From: an uncultured Alphaproteobacteria bacterium | GTDB taxonomy: Bacteria > Pseudomonadota > Alphaproteobacteria > Rhodobacterales > Rhodobacteraceae | NCBI GenBank assembly: GCA_929200255.1 | Contig: CAKMYZ010000005.1 | Coordinates: 62,001 to 126,000, forward strand | Length of the DNA stretch: 64,000 bases | Direction: 5' to 3' | Shown here: one piece after another, positions 26,553 through 36,933 of the stretch | How the letters are laid out: each line of letters begins with the position of its first letter | How positions within the stretch are numbered: position 1 is the stretch's first letter | Notes under the pieces: generated by a model | The model's database searches: none | What the model saw: the letters and a program-made list of their open reading frames with translations, nothing else | Told to the model about the DNA's origin: nothing | Position numbers and translations under genes: made by a program

Positions 26553-28619
26553 CTACCGCCGACCTTCGCGCAGCCATGCGCCGACGATCATCAACGCGGC
26601 CAGCAGAAGATAGGCCCACGACGGCAGCAGGGAGTTGATGCTGATATCAGCCGTCCGGTACGCCCCGCGCGGTGTGATCCCAATCCAGCCGCGGCCAGCC
26701 GCGGGTCGGCCCTCGCGCACCAAACGGATGCTCACTTCGCCATCGCTGACCTTTGCAACACCGCCACCAGTACTGTCGACCAGCGGTTGCAACGCCTCAG
26801 CGCTTGCGATGGTTTGCTCAAACTCGCGCGGGGCTGATGGCCCCAGTGCGATCACGGCGATTTCTTCACCATCGTCCAGACGGTAAAGGCCGATCTCGGG
26901 CGCGTCCCACAGGGCCTCAAACCGGCCCGGCGATACTTCTTCAAGCGTCAGCACTGTCTCGGACCCATCCGGATGCGTCACTGTCACATCACCGGTTTCC
27001 AGATCAAGCGTGCGCCGGATGATCCGCATCTTTTGGCCTGTCGGCTCAACCCAAAGCGCCTCTTCCTCAAGCTCTGGTTCCTTCATCATCCAATGGGCCA
27101 GACGGCGCAGCAGTTCCAACTGCGGGCCGCCGCCTTCATAGCCGCGGTCCCACAGCCAGGATTGATCCGAGGCCATCAGTGAAACACGCCCCTCGCCAAT
27201 CCGGTTGAGGATCAAAAGTGGGCGGTCATCGAGGCCGGACATGACGGTTGTTGCGGCCTCTGGCACCAATACGTCAATAAGGCGGAACCATCGGCCCCAG
27301 CCGGGGCCATCGCCATTGGGGTTGGGCGACAACCGATCCAGTCCCTCGGTGACCGGATGACGTTGCCCGATGTCGGTCAACTGTGGGACAAACCCTTGTT
27401 CAAAGACTCGCGCCGTTGGCGCACCGGGCAGGATGTCCCCCAATGGTGAACGGTAGATGCTGTCGGCAGAACCATATTCCGGTCCGGATGAAATCAGCAC
27501 CGCACCACCCTGTTCGACATAATCGCGGATATTATCAAAGTAGCCGCTGGGAAGGATGCCCCGGCGGCGATAACGATCAAAGATAATCAGATCAAAGTCG
27601 TTGATTTTCTCAAGGAACAGCTCTCGGGTCGGGAAAGCGATCAGCGACAGCTCATTCACTGGTGCGCCGTCCTGCTTTTCAGGGGGGCGCAGAATGGTGA
27701 AATGCACCAGATCCACAGCGGAATCCGATTTGAGCAGGTTGCGCCAGGTCCGTTCCCCCGGATGCGGCTCGCCCGAGACAAGTAGCACGCGCAGACGGTC
27801 GCGCACGCCATTGATCTGGACGACGGCCGCGTTGTTGCGGTTGGTCAGCTCTCCTTCTGCGACCGGAATGTTGAATTGCAGCACATTCATCCCGCCATGT
27901 GGCAATGAGATGGGCAATTGAATATCCTGACCAACAGGCACCTGCACCACGATGGGTGTATCCCCGTCAATAGAGATCGACAGAGGCACAGACGTGCTTT
28001 CGGGCGCGGCCCCTTGATCTTCGACGCGCAGCGTCAGGTTGATCTCCTCCCCCAGGATGGCAAAGGCAGGTGCATTTTCGACGACCAGGCGGCGATCCCA
28101 ATCCTTGGGCTCTCCGGTCAGCAAAGTGTGCAGTGGGGCAGGCAGGGCTGGTGCCCTTTCGATGTCATGCAAACGCCCGTCGGTCACAAGGATGATGCCC
28201 GCGATGCGCGCTTGCGGTTCTTCCGCCAAAGCCTCTGACAGGGCGGTCATGAGGGTTGTACCCAGATCGCCTTCGGCATCACCCAATGTGACGGTGCGTA
28301 GTTCGGTATTGGGTTGGCGCGCCAGTTCCGCCGTGACATTGTCAATGGCCGCCGCATTCTGATCGGGCCTGTCGCCAATACGCTGGCTGGCACTTTCATC
28401 GATCACAAGCATGACGATATCGGTCAGCGGTTCGCGGTCTTCTTGCTGAATGGCAGGGTTGGCCAAAGCCGTAAGCAGAACAAGCCCGGCCAACCCGCGC
28501 AACCACCAACCCGGCAAACGCCGCCAGATCGCAAGAACGAGCGCCAGCGCCGCCAGCGCCGCCACTGCCAACAGCACCACCATGGGCACCAGAGGATCAA
28601 GGATCAACGTGCCCGTCAT
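26553..28619 (-). CDS. Large membrane VWA-like protein of the MoxR/Bat cluster
   Basis: Protein of 688 aa with N-terminal membrane segments (about 8-55), a VWA-like domain beginning IVMLVIDESASQ (a degenerate DxSxS metal site), an extracytoplasmic region with a class-I-amidotransferase-like part (IIFDRYRRRGILPSGYFDNI), and a C-terminal membrane segment (LPSWAYLLLAALMIVGAWL). The start overlaps the DUF4159 gene stop (TGATG). It belongs to the MoxR-DUF58-BatA set linked to envelope stress or protein maturation in other bacteria. Its exact job is unknown. Confidence 0.82.
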   Translation of the reverse strand: MTGTLILDPLVPMVVLLAVAALAALALVLAIWRRLPGWWLRGLAGLVLLTALANPAIQQEDREPLTDIVMLVIDESASQRIGDRPDQNAAAIDNVTAELARQPNTELRTVTLGDAEGDLGTTLMTALSEALAEEPQARIAGIILVTDGRLHDIERAPALPAPLHTLLTGEPKDWDRRLVVENAPAFAILGEEINLTLRVEDQGAAPESTSVPLSISIDGDTPIVVQVPVGQDIQLPISLPHGGMNVLQFNIPVAEGELTNRNNAAVVQINGVRDRLRVLLVSGEPHPGERTWRNLLKSDSAVDLVHFTILRPPEKQDGAPVNELSLIAFPTRELFLEKINDFDLIIFDRYRRRGILPSGYFDNIRDYVEQGGAVLISSGPEYGSADSIYRSPLGDILPGAPTARVFEQGFVPQLTDIGQRHPVTEGLDRLSPNPNGDGPGWGRWFRLIDVLVPEAATTVMSGLDDRPLLILNRIGEGRVSLMASDQSWLWDRGYEGGGPQLELLRRLAHWMMKEPELEEEALWVEPTGQKMRIIRRTLDLETGDVTVTHPDGSETVLTLEEVSPGRFEALWDAPEIGLYRLDDGEEIAVIALGPSAPREFEQTIASAEALQPLVDSTGGGVAKVSDGEVSIRLVREGRPAAGRGWIGITPRGAYRTADISINSLLPSWAYLLLAALMIVGAWLREGRR

Positions 28620-31372
28620 CACTGTCCCAGCCGATCCAGCAGATCAGGGACATGCACCTGATCTGACTTATAGTTGCCCGTCAGCACATGCATGATGACG
28701 TTCACACCAAAGCGCAGCGCAATTTCGCGCTGTCTTTCGCCTGACCTGCCGCGCCCGACAGGAAACATGCGCCGTCCGTTGTTATCAACGGCCCAGGCAC
28801 GCGCCCAGTCGTTGCCGCCGATGATCACCGGGGTCACCCCGTCATTGAGATTGCGGAAGGGCATCCCTTCAACCTGTTCGGCCCCGATGGGGGCGGCTTC
28901 GACCCAGACATCGCGGTTGGCATAGCGTCCCGGAAAATCCTGTAGCAGATAGAAGGTGCGGGTCAGAACATGGTCTGACGGGATCGGCTCCAGCGGTGGG
29001 ATATCAAGAGAGCGGGCGATGGCCTGCAGCTTGCGCCCTTCGGGAGAACCAGAGCCAAAGCGCGCGGTATCGGCATCACGGGTATCAAACATGATCATCC
29101 CACCGGATCGCAGGTATCGGTTCAGCTTGCCATAAGCCGCGCGGCTGGGCAGTGGTTGATCGGCTGTGACGGGCCAATAGAGGATCGGAAAAAAGGACAG
29201 TTCGTCGGTTTCAAGGTTCACGCCCAAGGGTGCCGCCGGCTCGATCGAGGTGCGGCGGAACAGCGTCTGCGACAGGCCACGCAGGCCAGCCTCTGCGATT
29301 TCATCAGTCTCCCGATCGCCCGTCAAGACATGGGCCAGGACAACTTCAGACGTGGCACGCAGCGCAAATTCTTCTGCTGTTTGCGCCTCTGCCTGCGGTG
29401 TGAGCAAGAGCATCAGAGCCGCCGCTGCTGCAACATCTGCGCGCGGTCCGCGCAGCCTGCCGCCGATGGCAAGTGAGGCGATCACATCAAGTAACAGCAA
29501 AAACACGGTTGCACTGAGAAGCCAGCCCTTCAGCGCTGTTTCGCGCACGACGGCCATCCCCTCAATCGCAATCCTTGTAGGCCAGGCCGCCACATCCAGC
29601 GTGGTTTCAGGTCCGATCACATTGACGGCCAACTGCCTGTCGCCCCCGGTATATAGCCCCGGTTGCAGTGTGGCGCTTGGAACGCCAGCGGCCAGCTCTT
29701 CACCTGCGACCCCGGGCAATGTGCTGCCATCTTCGAGCCGCCCAAACGCATTCAGCACCTTGCCAGGCAACCATGTTGTGCCCGCAAGTTCAGCCTCATC
29801 GGGCGTGGCGGGCCGTGTTGAAACGGCGAGCCTTTCAAGCATCTGCACGAAAAGACCTGACAACGGTAGGTTTGACCATTCCGCATTCGCCGTCACATGC
29901 ACCAGAACGATTTGCCCTTCACCGCTTAGCCTGCGCGTGACCAAAGGGGTGCCATCGGTCAGCTGGGCAATCACCCGGTCGGCCAATGTTGGGTCAGGCT
30001 GCGCCATAACCTGACTGGTGACGGTGACGTCATCCGGGATAGGCATTCCAAAGAAAGGGCTGTCTTCGGCAAAGGGGGCCAATGTTTTGGGCTCTCCCCA
30101 GCTCATCGCGCCTCCAACTGATCGCCCGCCAGAGCGCAGGCGTACAGGCAGCAGCGGATCTTCCTCGATACGGCCTTGATCAGATGCCGCAAGGGCGGGT
30201 CCGGCAAACCGTAAGAGCATCCCGCCGCCCTCGACCCATTCCAAAACTGCGTCGCTTTCGCTGCCTGCAAGGCTCGCCACATCGGCGAGAATGATCACGT
30301 CAGGATTGGCAAGCAGGATATCGTCTAACGTACCGTCGATAACATCTGCTGTCGGTTCCAGTGCCTCGCGCAGGTAGTAAAGCGGTGAGAGCAGTTCGAG
30401 CCCCTCTCGGTCATCGCGACCGGCAATCAGCGCAACTTCTCGCCTTTTGAGCGCATCGTCCGTCAGGCTCACCGCACCGGCGGAGCGGGTGTCGCCAACC
30501 TCAAACCGGGTGATGCGGTTGCGCAACTCAGGTGGAAGCACCATTGCGGTGTCCGCAATCGGCTCTCCGGGGGCAAAGGCCAAGGGAACCGTGGCAAGCT
30601 GCCGCTCAACACCCGCGGGGTCCAGCCCGACGGCGGTGACGGTTGTATCAAGTGGATTGCCAATGGGTGAGCGGGTGGCCGAGACTAGCACTTCACCGTT
30701 CTCAAACCGGGCAGGGCGCAGGCCGACGATCTGGCGGGGGGTCTGAAAGACCGTCACCGCTCCGCGTTCTTCCAAGGCAGCGAGCAGATCGGTCCGCCCT
30801 TCCCAATCCAGGCCATCGGAGATCCAATAGGTTTCAAAACGCGTATTGCTTTGGGCGACCCAGGCGGCAACATCAGAGGGTTGCCAAGGCTGCGGTTGGA
30901 TATTGGGCAAACGGTTTTGCCAATCGTTGGGCGCAGCAAAGGGAATGCCACCAACAGGCAAGTCATTCAGGTTGATGACTGCCGCACGTCGGTCCGCCAA
31001 TGCCGCTTCGGACAAAAGCGTGTCAACACGGTCGATGCGGGCTTGCCAGCTGGGGGCACCGGCCCATGATCCATCCAGGATGATGACCAAATCGCCAGTC
31101 CCGCTGCGCGCGTTTTGTGGGTTCAGGACGGGGCCTGCAAATCCGATAATCGCCGCCGCAACGGCCAGGATGCGCAACAGCAGCAGCCACCAGGGCGTGC
31201 GGTCGGTTTGGTTGTCGTCATCTGTCAGACCAAGCAGTAAGGCGACACCGGGGAATTGCCGGCGGATCGGGGCGGGCGGAACAGCACGCAATAAGATCCA
31301 CAGGATCGGCAACGCGATGAGGCCAAGCAGCAGCCATGGTGCGGCAAAACCTATAGGACCAATGGACCACAT
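28619..31372 (-). CDS. BatA/DUF4159 membrane protein
   Basis: Protein of 917 aa. The N-terminus is a BatA-type double membrane segment (FAAPWLLLGLIALPILWILL; TPWWLLLLRILAVAAAIIGFA), followed by a VWA-like domain (LVIILDGSWAG) and further membrane segments around 635-690. The C-terminal DUF4159 domain follows (LSFFPILYWPVTADQPLPS; YLRSGGMIMFDTRD). It shares one base with the DUF58 gene. Function in the cluster is inferred to be an envelope partner of MoxR. Confidence 0.88.
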   Translation of the reverse strand: MWSIGPIGFAAPWLLLGLIALPILWILLRAVPPAPIRRQFPGVALLLGLTDDDNQTDRTPWWLLLLRILAVAAAIIGFAGPVLNPQNARSGTGDLVIILDGSWAGAPSWQARIDRVDTLLSEAALADRRAAVINLNDLPVGGIPFAAPNDWQNRLPNIQPQPWQPSDVAAWVAQSNTRFETYWISDGLDWEGRTDLLAALEERGAVTVFQTPRQIVGLRPARFENGEVLVSATRSPIGNPLDTTVTAVGLDPAGVERQLATVPLAFAPGEPIADTAMVLPPELRNRITRFEVGDTRSAGAVSLTDDALKRREVALIAGRDDREGLELLSPLYYLREALEPTADVIDGTLDDILLANPDVIILADVASLAGSESDAVLEWVEGGGMLLRFAGPALAASDQGRIEEDPLLPVRLRSGGRSVGGAMSWGEPKTLAPFAEDSPFFGMPIPDDVTVTSQVMAQPDPTLADRVIAQLTDGTPLVTRRLSGEGQIVLVHVTANAEWSNLPLSGLFVQMLERLAVSTRPATPDEAELAGTTWLPGKVLNAFGRLEDGSTLPGVAGEELAAGVPSATLQPGLYTGGDRQLAVNVIGPETTLDVAAWPTRIAIEGMAVVRETALKGWLLSATVFLLLLDVIASLAIGGRLRGPRADVAAAAALMLLLTPQAEAQTAEEFALRATSEVVLAHVLTGDRETDEIAEAGLRGLSQTLFRRTSIEPAAPLGVNLETDELSFFPILYWPVTADQPLPSRAAYGKLNRYLRSGGMIMFDTRDADTARFGSGSPEGRKLQAIARSLDIPPLEPIPSDHVLTRTFYLLQDFPGRYANRDVWVEAAPIGAEQVEGMPFRNLNDGVTPVIIGGNDWARAWAVDNNGRRMFPVGRGRSGERQREIALRFGVNVIMHVLTGNYKSDQVHVPDLLDRLGQ

Positions 31373-32244
31373 CAGGCGTGATGCTCCAACGCGCCGTAAA
31401 GCCAGAGCAGTGCATGTGTGGCGCTTTGCCCGGTATGGTGTGTCTGGAATTGCCAGCCTGTGGTGCGCGCCAGATGTTGCAGGCGGTCCTTGCGGGCGGC
31501 CAGCCTGTCCAGATAACGGGATTTCAGCTCACGCGCTTTGAGCGTTTCATGTTGAAGCGTCCCTGTCATGCTTTCAAAGATGGTGCGGCCATCAAAAGGA
31601 AAGGCCTCTTCCTGTGGATCGAGGACTTGCAGCAAGGCACCACCAACGCCGCGATCAGCTGCGCGCAATAGTGCGTCTTCAATCGGTTGGATGTCGCCAA
31701 GAAAGTCACTGACAAAGAACGCGCGCGAATGTGGCAGCATGCCTTGCGCCTCTGGCGCGCCATAGTCGGCATCGCTGTCTTGCGACAAAAGCTGCGCCAT
31801 TTGCATCAGCTGTGCTTCGCCTCGGCGTGGTGGCAGGCGCAGGCCGGTCAACCCGACACGCTCTCCGCCGCGCGCCAGCAGAATTGCGGTGGCCAGCCCC
31901 AGCGTGCGGGCGCGTTCTGCCTTGGTCGGCAAGTTGTCATCAGAGCGAAAAGACATTGACGCCGCCTGATCCACCCAAAGCAGAACGGACTGCGCAATCT
32001 GCCATTCCTTGTCCTGCACAAAATTGGCATCTGACCGGGCCGAGCGCCGCCAGTCGATACTGCGGGCCGCATCATGGGGCTGTGCGGGGCGGTACTGCCA
32101 GAAGGTATCGCCGGTTCCGGCCCGCCTGCGCCCATGATCCCCCAAAAGAACAGTCGCCGCCAGATGCTCGGCCTCTGCCAGAAGCGGGGGCAGCGGCGCG
32201 GCAAGCGCCTCGGCTGCGGATCTCAGGGTGAGGGGTGTGCTCAT
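31372..32244 (-). CDS. DUF58 family protein
   Basis: Protein of 290 aa with the DUF58 hallmark GTGDTFWQYRPAQPHDAARS followed by IDWRRSARSD. This family almost always sits beside MoxR ATPases and has a VWA-like fold. It overlaps the MoxR gene by ATGA and is the second gene of this operon. Confidence 0.9.
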   Translation of the reverse strand: MSTPLTLRSAAEALAAPLPPLLAEAEHLAATVLLGDHGRRRAGTGDTFWQYRPAQPHDAARSIDWRRSARSDANFVQDKEWQIAQSVLLWVDQAASMSFRSDDNLPTKAERARTLGLATAILLARGGERVGLTGLRLPPRRGEAQLMQMAQLLSQDSDADYGAPEAQGMLPHSRAFFVSDFLGDIQPIEDALLRAADRGVGGALLQVLDPQEEAFPFDGRTIFESMTGTLQHETLKARELKSRYLDRLAARKDRLQHLARTTGWQFQTHHTGQSATHALLWLYGALEHHA

Positions 32245-33248
32245 GCGGCAGAGGCCACCGTTGTGATCTGATCCGCGACGGTGTTGATGACGTGATGAAT
32301 GCTCTCACCGCGTGCACGGGCCGCAAAGGACAGTGCCATGCGGTGTTCCAGCACGGGCACGGCCATTGCGCGCACATCTTCGGCAGAGGGGGCAAGGCGT
32401 CCTTCCAGCAGCGCCTGCGCCCGCACCGTCAGCATCAGTGCTTGTGCGGCACGCGGGCCGGGCCCCCAACTGACATTCTGGCGTACCAGATCGGGTGCGC
32501 TGGCATCATCAGGGCGGCAGGCACGGACAAGATCAAGGATCATCTCGACGATGTTCTCGCCCACTGGCATGCGGCGCAGCACTGTCTGGGCATCAAGCAA
32601 TTCCTGCGCTGTGAAGACTTCCTGTGATTGCGCATCCTCAACACCGGTTGTGGCAATCAGAATGTCCTTTTCGGTGTCGCGGTCGGGGTAGGGTACATCG
32701 ATCTGCACGAGGAAGCGGTCAAGCTGCGCTTCAGGGAGCGGATATGTGCCCTCCTGCTCAATCGGGTTTTGCGTGGCCAGTACATGGAAAGGCACGCCCA
32801 ATGCGCGATGTTCGCCTGCGATGGTGACCTCTTTTTCCTGCATGGCTTGCAACAGTGCCGATTGGGTCCGGGGCGAGGCGCGGTTAATCTCATCGGCCAT
32901 CAGAAGCTGGCAAAAAACCGGCCCTTCGATAAAGCGAAAGGCGCGCTTGCCATCGTCAGTTGTCTCTAACACCTCAGAGCCAAGAATATCCGCAGGCATC
33001 AGATCCGGGGTGAATTGAATGCGGTTGCCCTTCAACCCCATCACCGTTGAGAGCGTATCCACTAGGCGCGTCTTGCCCAGACCGGGCAGGCCAACCAACA
33101 CCGCATGTCCCCCGCAGATCAGGGCGGTCAGGGTCAGGTCAACAACGCGGGCCTGGCCGATAAACCGGGCTGCGATACTGCTGCGCGCCTCAATCAGCTT
33201 TGTGCCCAGTTCTTCGATTTGGGCAACAAGATCGGTCTCAGCGGCCAT
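32241..33248 (-). CDS. MoxR-family AAA+ ATPase
   Basis: Chaperone-type ATPase of 335 aa. Walker A is GLPGLGKTR, Walker B LLMADEINRASP, and LATQNPIEQEGTYPLPEAQ is the MoxR signature. It is the first gene of the MoxR-DUF58-BatA/DUF4159-VWA cluster, thought from related systems to assist assembly or activation of envelope proteins. GGAGGAATG gives a strong ribosome-binding site. Confidence 0.95.
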   Translation of the reverse strand: MAAETDLVAQIEELGTKLIEARSSIAARFIGQARVVDLTLTALICGGHAVLVGLPGLGKTRLVDTLSTVMGLKGNRIQFTPDLMPADILGSEVLETTDDGKRAFRFIEGPVFCQLLMADEINRASPRTQSALLQAMQEKEVTIAGEHRALGVPFHVLATQNPIEQEGTYPLPEAQLDRFLVQIDVPYPDRDTEKDILIATTGVEDAQSQEVFTAQELLDAQTVLRRMPVGENIVEMILDLVRACRPDDASAPDLVRQNVSWGPGPRAAQALMLTVRAQALLEGRLAPSAEDVRAMAVPVLEHRMALSFAARARGESIHHVINTVADQITTVASAA

Positions 33249-33304
33249 GACATTCCTCCGGTTCAGCTATATCTTTATAGGAACAGATAATTGCATGACA
33301 CCCA

Positions 33305-33892
33305 ATGGCAAAAACAATGACTACACAAAAGATTGTGACCCCATCCGCAGAAAGCCTCGCGCAAAGTGCGCGTGCCGCCCAAATAGGTGGTTTGCCGCCG
33401 GTGCATTTGTGGAACCCGCCTCATTGCGGGCATATCGACATGCGGATCGCACGGGATGGCACATGGTTCTACATGGGCGCGCCGATCGGCAGGCCTGAGC
33501 TGGTGCGCCTGTTTTCGACCATTTTGCGCAGGGATGGCGATGATTATGTACTTGTAACACCGGTTGAAAAGGTCGGAATCACAGTCGATGACGCGCCATT
33601 TGTTGCCGTCGATTTCAACAAGCAGGGTGAGGGGCTCGCCTTTGAAACCAACGTCGGCGATGTCATGATCGCCGGGCCTGACCACCCAATCCGCGTTGAA
33701 CGTGACCCCGAAACAGGTGAACCGTCGCCCTACATTCTGGTGCGTGCCAACCTCGAAGCCCTGATCGACCGCAAGTCATTCTACCGTCTGGTCGAACTTT
33801 GCGAACATGACGATCATGCGGGCAGCCGTTGGTTTGGGATCCGCTCTGACGGTGTCTTTTTTCCGATCATTCCGTCGGATGAACTGCCCTGA
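33305..33892 (+). CDS. DUF1285 protein
   Basis: Protein of 195 aa matching DUF1285, common in alphaproteobacteria ([20 protein letters not shown], then SDGVFFPI near the C-terminus). Function unknown. It is divergent from the MoxR gene, next to which it is often found. No clear ribosome-binding site is seen, and a second ATG at 33317 is an alternative start. Confidence 0.88.
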   Translation: MAKTMTTQKIVTPSAESLAQSARAAQIGGLPPVHLWNPPHCGHIDMRIARDGTWFYMGAPIGRPELVRLFSTILRRDGDDYVLVTPVEKVGITVDDAPFVAVDFNKQGEGLAFETNVGDVMIAGPDHPIRVERDPETGEPSPYILVRANLEALIDRKSFYRLVELCEHDDHAGSRWFGIRSDGVFFPIIPSDELP

Positions 33893-34612
33893 TCAGGCGC
33901 GCTTGGCGTTGCGCGGCATTTTGGTGACGCCATAGGCCTTGCGGGCCGTGACAAGGCGTAAGTCCTCTGGGTCCATGCCCATAGACAGGATCGTCTCGCG
34001 ATCATAGCGCGCGCGGGCGGCTTCTGGATCATGTGGTGTGCCCATCAGGCGATCAATCCAGCCCATGCCAAAGCTGACGTGGAATGTGGCCTCGTGGTCT
34101 TGAAAGTGATGGGCAAGATGCGTGCGCGTGATCCGCTGCCCAAACCAGCCCTTTTTGACGTTCAGGTGCGCCAACGTGTGGCAGAATTCATAAAAGGCAA
34201 AGGCACTGACCGACCCCAGAAAGAGCGCGACAAAACCAAAGAGCGCCGCCGCCTGAAACCCGACAAATGGCCAGAGGATCACAGTGTGCAACGCAACCGA
34301 GATGAGACCAAACCGCACCGGATACCAATGATCATCGCCGGTAAAGAACTCGGCATCCGATGGGAATTCGTGGTGCCCGATGTGGCTGCGGTACAGCGCA
34401 TTGAACACACCCTGGTCAGTGGGCGGTTCGCGGTGCAACAAAAAGCGGTGCATCGCATATTCCACAAAGAATTGCATGATGACACCATAGACCACCGCCA
34501 GGATCATCCAGGGCGAAAAGAAAATGACAAAACAGCCAAGAGCGGCCAACCAGAAGGGCAACAGACGTTGCAAGCTGCCCATGTGCATCAGCACACGTAA
34601 AGTTGCGATCAT
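33893..34612 (-). CDS. Fatty acid hydroxylase/sterol desaturase family membrane protein
   Basis: Di-iron membrane enzyme of 239 aa. The histidine clusters HRFLLH, HIGHHEF, HTLAHL and HLAHHFQDH are all present between membrane segments. Family members hydroxylate or desaturate lipids or carotenoids. The substrate is not predictable here. The ATG at 34612 has AAGGAGG 5 nt upstream. Confidence 0.88.
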   Translation of the reverse strand: MIATLRVLMHMGSLQRLLPFWLAALGCFVIFFSPWMILAVVYGVIMQFFVEYAMHRFLLHREPPTDQGVFNALYRSHIGHHEFPSDAEFFTGDDHWYPVRFGLISVALHTVILWPFVGFQAAALFGFVALFLGSVSAFAFYEFCHTLAHLNVKKGWFGQRITRTHLAHHFQDHEATFHVSFGMGWIDRLMGTPHDPEAARARYDRETILSMGMDPEDLRLVTARKAYGVTKMPRNAKRA

Positions 34613-34774
34613 GCGGGCCTCCTTAATGACATGATGCAAAGATACGATTGACCAATAGATCAGGCAACGCCGACGCGGCGTCACCGGCGCAGCGCAGATG
34701 GGTGTTCAATGCATGGAGACGGGGCTAGCATCGGCGCAGGGTTCCCCCCAAGGGACAGCTGTCGAGAGTATATG

Positions 34775-35527
34775 ATGCCAAAGTTCTGCGCAAATCTGAC
34801 ATGGCTTTTCACTGAACTGCCATTTCTCGAGCGGATTGCCGCTGCGAAAGAGGCCGGGTTTGACGGGGTTGAGGTGCTCTTTCCCTATGATGTGAACGCG
34901 CAGGACATCGTGAATGAACTGGTCCGCCATGAGGTCGCGATGGTGCTGATCAACTGCCCGCCGCCCAATTACACCGGCGGACCACAAGGGTTTGCGGCGG
35001 TGCCGGGGTTGGAGGACCGGTTTCGCAAAGATTTCCACCGGGCACTGCGCTATGCGAAGACGCTGGGCGCGCAGCATCTGCATATCATGGCCGGGGTTGC
35101 CGAAGGGCCAGAGGCCAAGGAGGCGTTCCTGACCAACCTGCGCTGGGCCGCTGCCGAAGCACCAAAGCAAAGCCTAACGATTGAACCGATCAACAGCGAC
35201 ACGATGCCCGGCTATTTCCTGAATGATTTTGATTTGGGACGCGAGATTGTCACGAACGTGGGCGCGCCAAACCTGCGTTTGCAATTTGACGCCTTTCATG
35301 CAGCCAAGATCACGGGCGATGTTGCGGGGACGTGGGCCGCAATGCGCGATATTGCAGCGCATATTCAGGTCGCGCAGATGCCCGACAGGGGCGAACCTGA
35401 TCAGGGCGAGATCGACTACCCTGCCTTTTTTGACGTGTTGGACCGACAGGTCTACACAGGTTGGGTGTCAGGTGAATACAAGCCACGCAAAACCACAGAT
35501 GTGGGGCTAAACTGGATCGTAGGCTAG
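34775..35527 (+). CDS. Hydroxypyruvate isomerase family protein (TIM barrel)
   Basis: Sugar-phosphate-isomerase-like TIM barrel of 250 aa: CANLTWLFTE, FDGVEVLFPYD, TIEPIN and LQFDAFHAAK with conserved acidic metal ligands. Family members interconvert hydroxypyruvate and tartronate semialdehyde (Hyi) or isomerise 2-oxo-sugar acids (OtnI). No glyoxylate carboligase gene is adjacent. ATG at 34772 is one codon earlier and equally possible. Confidence 0.87.
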   Translation: MPKFCANLTWLFTELPFLERIAAAKEAGFDGVEVLFPYDVNAQDIVNELVRHEVAMVLINCPPPNYTGGPQGFAAVPGLEDRFRKDFHRALRYAKTLGAQHLHIMAGVAEGPEAKEAFLTNLRWAAAEAPKQSLTIEPINSDTMPGYFLNDFDLGREIVTNVGAPNLRLQFDAFHAAKITGDVAGTWAAMRDIAAHIQVAQMPDRGEPDQGEIDYPAFFDVLDRQVYTGWVSGEYKPRKTTDVGLNWIVG

Positions 35528-35800
35528 GCGGGATGCCGTGCGCGAACGGTATTGCGGTGGTGTCATTCTGATCTGCCTCAGAATGTGTAATGCTGAAGGT
35601 TAACATGTTGAAAGCCGCATGTGGCTGCGCTGGCTTTGAGGCACTTGTTGGGCGTTGCCCAAGAGCGCATGCGCCTTCACTGCACTGCTGACGTGATGCT
35701 GATTGTGCAAAGTCCGCTCTCCTGAAAACATGCTGACACAACGCTGTCAGGAGGGGTATGATTAAACAGCCTCATCAACCAATTCGTAAGGAGATGAGAC

Positions 35801-36166
35801 ATGGCTGATCGTGCAGTTATCGTTTGGGGTGAAATCCCTGTCACCGACATGGAAAAGTCTGTGGTGTTCTACAATGAGGTTTTTGGGTACGACATGAAGA
35901 TCGACAACTCAGGCCCCAACCCCATGGCCGTTTTGGGTGGATCGGAGAACACCGCGGGCGCGCATCTTTACCCCGGAAAGCCTGCGCCAGATAGCGGCAA
36001 TACCATCCATCTGGGCGTTGCTGGCAGTCTTGAAGACGGTATGGCCCGTTGCACCAAGGCTGGTGGCGAAGTTGTGAGCCCTCCTATCACAATCCCCGCA
36101 GGGCGGTTTGCCTATGCCAAAGACCTTGATGGCAATTCCATCGGGTTGTTCGAGGCTGCAGGCTAA
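35801..36166 (+). CDS. VOC (glyoxalase-like) family protein
   Basis: Compact 121-aa protein with the paired beta-alpha-beta-beta-beta pattern of the vicinal oxygen chelate superfamily (IPVTDMEKSVVFYNEVFG, then FAYAKDLDGNSIGLFEAAG). GGAG precedes the ATG. The stop codon is immediately followed by the start of a WYL regulator, so they are co-transcribed. The 273 bp before it hold no gene I can support. Confidence 0.87.
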   Translation: MADRAVIVWGEIPVTDMEKSVVFYNEVFGYDMKIDNSGPNPMAVLGGSENTAGAHLYPGKPAPDSGNTIHLGVAGSLEDGMARCTKAGGEVVSPPITIPAGRFAYAKDLDGNSIGLFEAAG

Positions 36167-36850
36167 ATGCGCCGCGCCGACCGCCTCTTTCAGATATTGC
36201 AGTTCCTGCGGGGCGGTCGGCTGACCACAGCTGCGCAATTGGCCGAAAAACTGGAGGTGACACCACGCACGATCTACCGCGATATCGCCCATTTGATTGG
36301 ATCTGGCGTGCCGATCGAAGGCGAGGCGGGCGTTGGGTATTTGATGCGCGATGGCTACGACCTGCCGCCATTGATGTTCAATCAGGATGAGATCGTGGCA
36401 TTGGTTGCCGCCGCGCGAATTCTGCAGACCTGGGGTGGGACTAAAATGGCCGCGGCGGCGCAAGAGGCGCTGGTCAAGATCGATGCAGTGCTGCCACCTG
36501 CGGCCCGTCAACAGGTGGGGCAGGTCAATGTGCATGTCATGGACATGCCATGGACGCGCGGCAACTGGCGCGACCACCTTGACAGGTTTGAGGCCGCATC
36601 AGAAAGCCAGACCCGTCTGGACATGACCTATGAGGACGAGCAGGGGCGCCAGACCGCGCGGGTTGTCCGACCTTTGGGCGTCTGGTTCTGGGGCAAGGTC
36701 TGGACAGCGGTTTGTTGGTGCGAGCTACGCGATGATTTTCGGATGTTTCGGCTGGATCGGATTTCAAAGGTGTCCGAGCTGGACCGTTTCCGCCCGGAGA
36801 AGCATCAGACCTTGCGGGCATTCTATGAAACTGAAGCCTACAGACACTGA
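36167..36850 (+). CDS. YafY-type HTH/WYL transcriptional regulator
   Basis: Protein of 227 aa with an N-terminal winged helix (LTTAAQLAEKLEVTPRTIYRDI) and a C-terminal WYL-type sensor (about 140-215, RVVRPLGVWFWGKVWTAVCW, then DDFRMFRLDRI). It starts directly after the VOC gene stop (TAAATG). It probably controls the pair or a nearby gene in response to a small ligand. Confidence 0.9.
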   Translation: MRRADRLFQILQFLRGGRLTTAAQLAEKLEVTPRTIYRDIAHLIGSGVPIEGEAGVGYLMRDGYDLPPLMFNQDEIVALVAAARILQTWGGTKMAAAAQEALVKIDAVLPPAARQQVGQVNVHVMDMPWTRGNWRDHLDRFEAASESQTRLDMTYEDEQGRQTARVVRPLGVWFWGKVWTAVCWCELRDDFRMFRLDRISKVSELDRFRPEKHQTLRAFYETEAYRH

Positions 36851-36933
36851 ATTCATCACAAAAGTGTAGGGTGGCTTTGGGCGCGTGATGACGTAAGCCT
36901 CGTTTGTAGAACGATCAGGTTTGATGAAGCGTG